Assembly (NCBI GenBank): GCA_001839685.1
Contig: MLAK01001460.1
Span: 1-13,039, forward strand
Origin: Tritrichomonas foetus
Lineage: Eukaryota > Parabasalia > Tritrichomonadida > Tritrichomonadidae
Reading direction: 5' to 3'
DNA length: 13,039 bases
In this document: positions 1 through 6,200 of the stretch, one piece after another
Layout of the letters: the number at the start of each line of letters is the position of its first letter
How positions within the stretch are numbered: position 1 is the stretch's first letter
Notes under the pieces: model-generated
Told to the model about the DNA's origin: nothing
What the model saw: only the letters and a program-made list of their open reading frames with translations
The model's database searches: none
Made by a program: the position numbers and the translations under genes

Positions 1-41
1 GTGTTTTCATGAGGGTACTTATCGAGACGAAAATAAACTCA

Positions 42-275
42 ATCGAAATTGTCACTTTTTTTAGAAAGCATATCGAAACGGCCACTTTTTTCAATAAACT
101 AGATCGAAATGGTCACTTTTTTCAATAAACTAGATCGAAATGGTCACTTTTTTCAATAAACTAGATCGAAACGGCCACTTTTTGTAGAAACTATTACGAA
201 ATGAAAATAAAATGAATAGAGACAAAAATAAAAGTTACGAAACAGCCACTTTTTAAAAGAAAGACAATCGAAATG
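42..275. repeat. 30-31 bp tandem repeat array
   Basis: A unit beginning ATCGAAAtGGTCACTTTTTT, followed by a CAATAAACTAG-type spacer, recurs with starts at 42, 72, 103, 134 and 165. The spacings are therefore 30, 31, 31 and 31 bases. Copies alternate between GGTCAC with ATCGAAATG and GGCCAC with ATCGAAACG; the first reads TGTCAC. Beyond 195 the array decays: GCCACTTTTT returns at 246-254 and CAATCGAAATG at 265-275 with other spacing. There is no coding potential. It ends about 270 bases upstream of the first gene, so it may be a minisatellite or an upstream regulatory array; the sequence does not decide. Confidence 0.85.
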
Positions 276-544
276 CTTAGAAAAACAAACGAGAAGGACT
301 GTAACAAAAATGATATATTTAAAAAGTTGATCTTAAAAAACAGAAAAAGTGAAATTTCCTTGAAGCGAAAATTGAATCTATAGAAAGTTTCTATGTAAAT
401 TACAGAAATTTCAATACATTAAAATCTATTCATATTCACCTTTTTACGATTTATTGAGGTTGAATCCATCAAATTTTTGAATGCTCACCACTAGTCGACA
501 TTTGATCTGAAATAGATAAAATTGAAAGAGATATTTTTGAAAAA
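276..544. other. AT-rich upstream region of the 498-aa gene
   Basis: Together with the repeat array this makes 552 bases without a gene. After the array I see only AT-rich sequence with A and T runs. There is no tRNA-like fold, no convincing ORF and no further repeat copy. It presumably carries the promoter of the gene starting at 553. Confidence 0.5.
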
Positions 545-552
545 GCATTTTT
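545..552 (+). promoter_or_regulatory. Inr-like element just before the 498-aa gene
   Basis: GCATTTTT directly abuts the ATG at 553. Trichomonad initiator elements are TCA(+1)Y(A/T), placed a few bases before the ATG. Starting at the A of CA (547) would leave a 6-base 5' UTR. The first base is G rather than T, so the match is partial. The call rests on position and on similar elements before the other four genes. Confidence 0.35.
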
Positions 553-2049
553 ATGAACAAATACCCTCCGAATATCGACCCACGACTATCTCTTTTCCAA
601 AAAATCCGAGAACATTGTAAAAATCCAAACAGACTTCGATTTCACCAAAAATTGAACGAGTTTACCAAATCGGATTTGCTCGACTATATTCGCGAAAGTT
701 ACACAGAAATACGTAAAGACAGAGACGCCATAAAAAAGGCTCGTTCGCATTTCTTCCTTCCGGGAACGTATTCAGAATTCTTCTGCGACTTTCAAAATAA
801 AATGAACGAATTTAATATCGACTTAGTTTCAGCCACTTTTGATTACCTCAATCGAAATGACTTCAATTCAATTTTAAATGACGACAAAATCGATTCAATC
901 GGACTTTATTTATTCGCATCGAAATATGGAAGAGTTATCTGTTTTGTCAGCTTCGGCCAAACATACTCAGAAAATGAAACGTTTTCTCCCGATAAATTCC
1001 TGAGTTTATTGAATATCAAAACTGCAGCCGTTGATAATCAAATTCAGCAGACGATCGAATTCGTTTCAAAGCAAATTGTGGCAAGAAACCCAGATGCAAT
1101 TCCAGACTTTATTGAACTTTATGAGAAAAACTATGCCAAAAATTCCCGCTATTATCACTTTTCAGTGACTTCAAATAACATTCACGAAATTGTTGCCGAA
1201 ATTCTCGAAAATAAAGAGGTTTCTGAAATTTTTTATTCTGGCTTTACCAAAATCGGAATTTCTGCTTTCACTGTTGACAAACAAAACCAACTTTTATGCA
1301 TTCTCTGCTACGAAAAGCCAAATAAAAGCTCCCTCCTCGACCAATTCTGCGAATCCTCTTCTGACGAGGACGAGCTCATTCCAGTCAACCAAAATAAAAA
1401 ACAAAAACAAAGCTTCGAGGATGATGATGATGAAGACGATGATGATTTCAGTGATCTTCAATCAATGAATTCTCCAGGAAAACCAATTATGCAGCTCAAG
1501 GTTCAACCTTCGCCATTAAAAGGATTGGATCAAGACTCAAGCGGAGATGAACTTTTTGATGACAATGATCAAAACCAAAATCTAAATAAAAATAGTGATG
1601 ATGATAGTGATGATTTTGACCTTCCAAGAATGAACACGCCATCAACACATCTCAATCTACCCCTGACAACTGATATCGTACATCCGAAAGGCGACTCTGA
1701 AATTCAAGTCGTTTTTCAGGCCCAAATGCCTCCTCCATTCCATCTGCACGATGACAACGAAGACGAAAATTCCGACTCAGATTTTGCCGACCTACATCCA
1801 ATGAAAAATGAAGCACACATTGAACTTGATGATCATACTCTAGATGAGAAAGATATATCAAATCCAACAGGAAATCAAAAAGAACCATGCCAAATTTTCC
1901 ATTATGGCGCAAACTTAAACTCAAACTCAAACTCAAACCAACAAGCGCCGGCAAATATCCCTATCATATCACTCGATCCAAGACTGTTACAAAATGCGAA
2001 TAATGACAACAATGTCGATTTTGATGATAGTGATGAAGACGTGTTTTGA
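553..2049 (+). CDS. Uncharacterised protein with duplicated core and acidic motif-repeat tail
   Basis: I do not recognise this 498-residue protein. Residues 1-255 look folded and contain two similar segments: residues 116-134 (IG, F121, C130) and 234-253 (IG, F239, C249). Each resembles the closing strands of CAP/SCP-like domains, but only weakly. No signal peptide or membrane segment is visible, so it is probably cytosolic or nuclear. Residues 266-498 are acidic and disordered. Asp/Glu runs at 289-298, 349-354 and 402-410 each precede a motif F-x(0-1)-D-L-x-x-M-(N/K), with F299, F355 and F411. A basic NKKQKQ at 281-286 could be a weak nuclear signal. DPRL occurs at both ends (9-12 and 475-478), and a TCAAAC hexamer repeat at 1920-1937 encodes an Asn-Ser stretch. 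The ATG at 553 is the first in frame and directly follows an Inr-like element. The stop is TGA. The ORF is secure; the function is unknown. Confidence 0.85.
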   Translation: MNKYPPNIDPRLSLFQKIREHCKNPNRLRFHQKLNEFTKSDLLDYIRESYTEIRKDRDAIKKARSHFFLPGTYSEFFCDFQNKMNEFNIDLVSATFDYLNRNDFNSILNDDKIDSIGLYLFASKYGRVICFVSFGQTYSENETFSPDKFLSLLNIKTAAVDNQIQQTIEFVSKQIVARNPDAIPDFIELYEKNYAKNSRYYHFSVTSNNIHEIVAEILENKEVSEIFYSGFTKIGISAFTVDKQNQLLCILCYEKPNKSSLLDQFCESSSDEDELIPVNQNKKQKQSFEDDDDEDDDDFSDLQSMNSPGKPIMQLKVQPSPLKGLDQDSSGDELFDDNDQNQNLNKNSDDDSDDFDLPRMNTPSTHLNLPLTTDIVHPKGDSEIQVVFQAQMPPPFHLHDDNEDENSDSDFADLHPMKNEAHIELDDHTLDEKDISNPTGNQKEPCQIFHYGANLNSNSNSNQQAPANIPIISLDPRLLQNANNDNNVDFDDSDEDVF

Positions 2050-2347
2050 TAATCATGTGAGGTCAATTATGTTCGATCAAAATTCTCTGAAAAATGATGT
2101 TTTTGTGAAGCGTTTAAATCTTTTTTTCTATATTTGGCATTAATAAAAATAAAATTGATATTCATCTTATTCTTTCCAAATTGACCTTCTTTAATCAACA
2201 TCAATACATTACGCAATTCAAAATTAAAAAAAAATCAAAATCAAATGAAAGATTTACAAATTCAAGACGATGGAGAAAAAGATATGTTTAATAAATATAA
2301 TCAGATAAAGACGAAGTTTTGAACCAAAGGAATCATTCACAAAGCAT
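2050..2347. other. Convergent intergenic region with 3' ends of two genes
   Basis: The gene ending at 2049 and the minus-strand gene ending at 2348 converge here. The stretch is A/T-rich. It holds AATAAAAATAAAAT near 2141-2154, which could serve plus-strand polyadenylation, since trichomonads use a UAAA-type signal. The minus-strand gene ends in TTTTAAATG, so its stop codon itself lies in a TAAA. An A-run lies at 2227-2234. No RNA gene or ORF is supported. Confidence 0.45.
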
Positions 2348-2761
2348 TTAAAAAGTTTCGCTGAGAGATTCGCTATAAACAGCAGATGTATCAATTTCTT
2401 CACTTTGCGGCGCTCCTTCCCCTTTCTCTTCTTCCTCTTCCTCGGCCAATTTTGCAGCTGCCATTTCTTCTTCCAGCCTCTTTCTCTCTTCGGCGAGCCT
2501 TCTTTCCTCCTCTTCGCGGGCTTTTCTCTCTTCTTCAAGCCGTTTGTATTCAGCCTCGAGATTGGCCATGTATTCTGCCTTTTCGAGGCTCAACTTTTTC
2601 TGGTCTTCGCGGAATTGATTCCATTGATCTTCCACATCGCGGTGATGGAGAAGCCACTTAGCGAGATAATCGATTGGGTCTGCGGGATCTTCGAGTGCTG
2701 TTTCTTTGAGCCCTTCAACAAGGACGTCACCAAGAACACGACGGAGGTATGTATCTTCCAT
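2348..2761 (-). CDS. DPY-30 domain protein, DYDC1/RSP2-like
   Basis: This 137-residue protein opens with a DPY-30 motif at about residues 5-43: YLRRVLGDVLVEGLKE, then DPADPIDYLAKWLLHHRD. That spacing and the DPIDYLAKWLLH core match DYDC1/DYDC2, the mammalian relatives of radial-spoke protein RSP2. In that family the motif forms a dimeric helical bundle that docks on an amphipathic helix of a partner. Residues 45-117 are a charged single helix or coiled coil rich in Glu, Arg and Lys (EEERKAREEEERR), followed by a short polar tail. I infer a flagellar axoneme (radial spoke) role; a chromatin role like DPY30 in COMPASS is less likely given the helical extension. A counted sample (2461-2520) is 55% G+C, well above the kelch gene. 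The ATG at 2761 gives the family's usual N-terminus. The stop is TAA. Confidence 0.9.
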   Translation of the reverse strand: MEDTYLRRVLGDVLVEGLKETALEDPADPIDYLAKWLLHHRDVEDQWNQFREDQKKLSLEKAEYMANLEAEYKRLEEERKAREEEERRLAEERKRLEEEMAAAKLAEEEEEEKGEGAPQSEEIDTSAVYSESLSETF

Positions 2762-2762
2762 T

Positions 2763-2768
2763 TATTGT
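2763..2768 (-). promoter_or_regulatory. Inr-like ACAATA before the DPY-30 gene
   Basis: Read on the minus strand, GTACAATAA runs straight into the ATG at 2761. The CA lies 6 bases before the start, the right place for a trichomonad-type initiator, although ACAATA is only a partial match to TCAYW. Just upstream is AACGTA followed by a long pyrimidine run on this strand. Confidence 0.35.
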
Positions 2769-2848
2769 ACGTTAGAAAAAAAAAAGGTGAAAATTCAAGA
2801 GATTGGAGGACGATCAGACAAACACACTTTTTTGGCTGTGTTCAATTA

Positions 2849-2920
2849 GTCTCAGTAGTATAACGGTTAGAACAGACCCTTCACACGGGTCAGATAAGGG
2901 TTCGATTCCCTTCTGGGACA
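2849..2920 (+). tRNA. tRNA-Val (anticodon CAC)
   Basis: A complete cloverleaf with no intron. The acceptor stem GTCTCAG (2849-2855) pairs with CTGGGAC (2913-2919) with one T-G wobble; A2920 is the discriminator. The anticodon stem GACCC (2875-2879) and GGGTC (2887-2891) enclose TTCACAC, with anticodon CAC at 2882-2884, which reads valine GTG. The T arm AAGGG/CCCTT (2896-2912) encloses TTCGATT. The variable loop is four bases. Internal Pol III promoters are intact: the A box TAGTATAACGG at 2856-2866 and the B box GGTTCGATTCC at 2899-2909 both fit consensus. CCA is not encoded, as expected for a nuclear eukaryotic tRNA gene. It lies head-to-head with the DPY-30 gene, 87 bases from its ATG. Confidence 0.97.
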
Positions 2921-2931
2921 TTTTTTTTTTT
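2921..2931 (+). terminator. RNA polymerase III T-run terminator
   Basis: Eleven consecutive T residues follow directly after the discriminator base of the tRNA-Val gene. A T-run of four or more is the normal Pol III stop signal; this one is long and strong. Confidence 0.93.
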
Positions 2932-3233
2932 CCCCGTTTTCTCAATTGTTTATTTTTTTTGTCTTGGCGAAAACTTTCAGATCGTGAGTGACATGCCCTT
3001 CGATCTTTCTTTAAATCTTTTTATATTTAAATCAGTGTAATTCGACATGTGAGCAAGTTACATGAATATCTAAGAATTAATTTATTATAAAACAAGTAAT
3101 AATATTATATTCATATAAAAATTTATCGTTTATAAATAATAACAAGGTTTTATAATTTCTTTCTTGATTGACCGAGAGTAACAGATAAAATAAAACAAAA
3201 TGAAATGAAAAATTGGAAAACAGGAAAGATAAA
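2932..3233. other. Intergenic region between tRNA-Val and the 3' end of the kelch gene
   Basis: About 300 bases of AT-rich DNA with many TTTAT/AATAA strings, which likely include 3' processing signals for the minus-strand kelch gene (stop TAA at 3236-3234). I see no ORF, repeat or structured RNA. Confidence 0.45.
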
Positions 3234-6200
3234 TTATGACTGATACTTCGGAGGTGTAGCTGCAGTCATTGGAGATTCAACATGAATTGAAGGGGGTGGC
3301 AATAAATCATGTGAACAACTTTCTGGCTGGTTTGATTCATGATTCAATATTGGTAAAAATGTGGATTTTTCATGGTTTACAGGAAGAAAGTTTGAATAAG
3401 GAAGTGTTTCTAAAGAAGGTGGTGGAAAAGGAAATTCATTGGGGTATATAGGTGCATCAATGATTCCATCTACAGATGGTGGAGGTGGAATTGAAACGAT
3501 AGTTGGTTCGATATTAAATCCATCAAAATTTGAAACTGATTTTAATTTCGATTGCACTGTTGGAACAGACTGTAAACATGGTGGTGTTTGCGGCTCATAA
3601 TCATTATAGCAATTACCAGGAACAAAGTACTCACTTGGATTTGACTTTGTAGGAGTCGGTGTTGAAAACTTCAAATCATTAACACCAAAACCATTATTTA
3701 ATTTTTCTGTTTCATTATTAATTGGTTTTATGCTAGCATTTGGTTCATTAAAACTGTCGTTGTAGTAATTAAAGCTGTTTATGTTGTTTCCTACAAGATT
3801 ATTATTGTGATTTTGGTTGTTTCTTGATTCTGTTTCTGTGCTAATATTACTATCTATTTTATTACTAATGCTACTTAAGTTTTGTGGGAAATTTGTTTCT
3901 GATTCAATGTCAAAATGGTATTGTGAATTGATTGTTGGCGGCAAATTTTCAATATTTTGCAGAGTTGCTCCATTCACAGCTTTATTTGTGTTTGAAAGCA
4001 TAAAAGATGTTGAAGGAAGTGATGAACTCATCATTGAAGGGAAAGGTGGAATTCCAATTTCATTATTAAAGCCAATTCCACGATTTTTATTAAATCTGAG
4101 AGAATTTCTTTTAGCTTCATCAGAGAAAAGATATTGTCCAAGAGGTGGCGCTTTAGAAACCACTTTATGATTAATTGATGTATTTTTTTCTGGAATTTTT
4201 GGAATACAGGGTGGAGGATTCTTTTGTTCAATGATTTCATCTTCTTCTGGATAAGAAGGAAGTGCAAACGAACTCGTTTTTTTCGCTAAATTTGGGGAAA
4301 GTTGTTCTTTACTATCATTTCCACTGTTTTCTGAATATAAAGGTGGTGGAAATCCTTTGAAATCATTTAGTGCCTTGAAGGAAAGATTTTTTCGATGAAT
4401 TATTGGTTCTTCAATAGTGTCATTTGAACTAAGCATTGGTGGGGCTGAAATTTTTGCTGGTTTACTTGAACTTTTTTCACTTTCAGACTGAAAATTATGT
4501 TCAACACCATGTTCTTCTGTTGTTAATTCTGTGTGTAATGAAGGCAAAGAAAAATCACTCGGCATTTTACTAAGATGAGTTGAATTATTATCGGCAGTCA
4601 GTCCAGTAGTTATGTTTGTAGAAGATGATAAAAAATAGTGAGAGTTTTTAATTTCTTGGTCATTTGAAATACTTGAAAGTGTACCATCTGAACATTTCAA
4701 ACGCGGGGAATTCTGAAGGAAAACATCACTTGGCAAAGATGGAATTTTTTTGAATTTTTCATTATTATTGAAAGATCCCAGTTCAAGTGGCATTTTTGCT
4801 TTTGATGAGTTAAGATGCGCCATGATAGTGGAACCTAAAGGAGGTATTTCATCCATACTATTACTTATTGGAACTTCATTACCATCATCAATAACAATAT
4901 TATGTTCAGTATGAAGTTCTTTTATGGCTGCGGGAGATTGACCAAATGATGCATGATGATTTTCTATTCCTTGTGGTTTGTGAATGCTAGAAGATAAAGG
5001 TGGCGGCACTTTTTCAAGTGTAATCCCTGATGTCAATAATGGTGGTATATTCATGAACTTCATTTCATTTCCACTAACATTAGGATCAATTGTATCTTGT
5101 ATGGATTTTGGTAAATTATTAATCTCTTTTTTGGTCTCAGAGTCATTTCCAAATGAAAATTCTGAAGTTTTCTTCAAAAATGGTTTGGCATAGTTATTTG
5201 CACCACTATAAACAGAAAAGTTTGGAACATCCAAATCAAGCTCTTCTAAATTTGGTATTTCAAACGATTTTAAGCTCATGGGTGTATTTAAATCAGACTC
5301 AGTTGCATTAAATGTATATCCAAGTGGTGGCGGTTGAAGTGAAGAAGAAGCAAATTCTTGCATTGGATCAGATGCTTGATTATTATTTTCAGTTATTGTT
5401 GATCCAATAGATGAACTTAAAGGTGGTGGCATTTGATTTACAATATTTTGAGGAATCTTTTTCACATTAATGCTAGAATTTTTAATTGGCATTAAATCAG
5501 TTTCTTCTTGGGGTGCATGAAGTTTAAATAAGTAGTTTGATGCTGGTGCAATTAAACTATTATAAGAATCACCAAAGTCATCATCAGACATTTGTTGAGT
5601 CATTGTTGCAAATGATTCACTATCTTCATCATATTCATCGTCATCGTCATCGTCATCATTGACTTCAGAAAATGGAGAAAAGTTGTTTATTGCTCCAGTT
5701 TGTGGAATGTTCATGATTGGTAATTTAAGAGATTCATCTTTTGAACCAGCAGTGTTAAATATCATTGGCAACTCAGTAGGTTTAGTCAAAAATGGATTCG
5801 GCTCGCCATAGGATTGCCCATGGGCAGTGATGAAATCAGTGAAACTTAATCCTAATAAAGCCATATCGCCTCCAAGTTGATTCACAGTTGGCTGATTAAC
5901 TTCAACTTCAATATTAGGATTCATTAAAGTCTCATCATTATCCAATTTGATGTCAGAAATAAACATAGAATTCGCTCTTTTTCCCAAATTGGGTTGTGAG
6001 TTATCTTTAACTAATTCATTGATATCGTGTGACTCCAGAATAATTTTTGGTAATTTTGCTTTAAAAATTGAACAAGAAACACACTTTAATTCCCGAATAA
6101 ATCCACCTGAAATTATAATTTCATCATTTTGAATTGTGCATGCAAAATTTTCTAAAGTTGGACGATCATTTCCACCAAGATTAAAATTATGAACATATGC

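Noticed and set aside
42..275. CRISPR-like direct repeats
   Set aside because: Spacers between the boxes are nearly identical from unit to unit, and the genome is eukaryotic; this is a minisatellite.
321..333. 13-base AAAAAGTTGATCT shared with 9106-9118
   Set aside because: Short, A/T-rich and without extended similarity on either side; plausible by chance in 13 kb of such DNA.
2749..2757. GTATGT-like 5' splice site
   Set aside because: It lies within the DPY-30 coding sequence on the other strand, with no ACTAACACACAG-type trichomonad branch/acceptor site nearby; all five genes are open without introns.
2405..2863. 152-codon plus-strand open frame rich in Phe, Leu and Cys
   Set aside because: It is the complement of the Glu/Arg-rich helix of the DPY-30 protein, which explains its hydrophobic composition, and it runs into the tRNA gene.
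3507..3530. B-box-like GGTTCGAT string, a possible second tRNA
   Set aside because: It lies in the kelch coding sequence with no pairing arms, A box or T-run.
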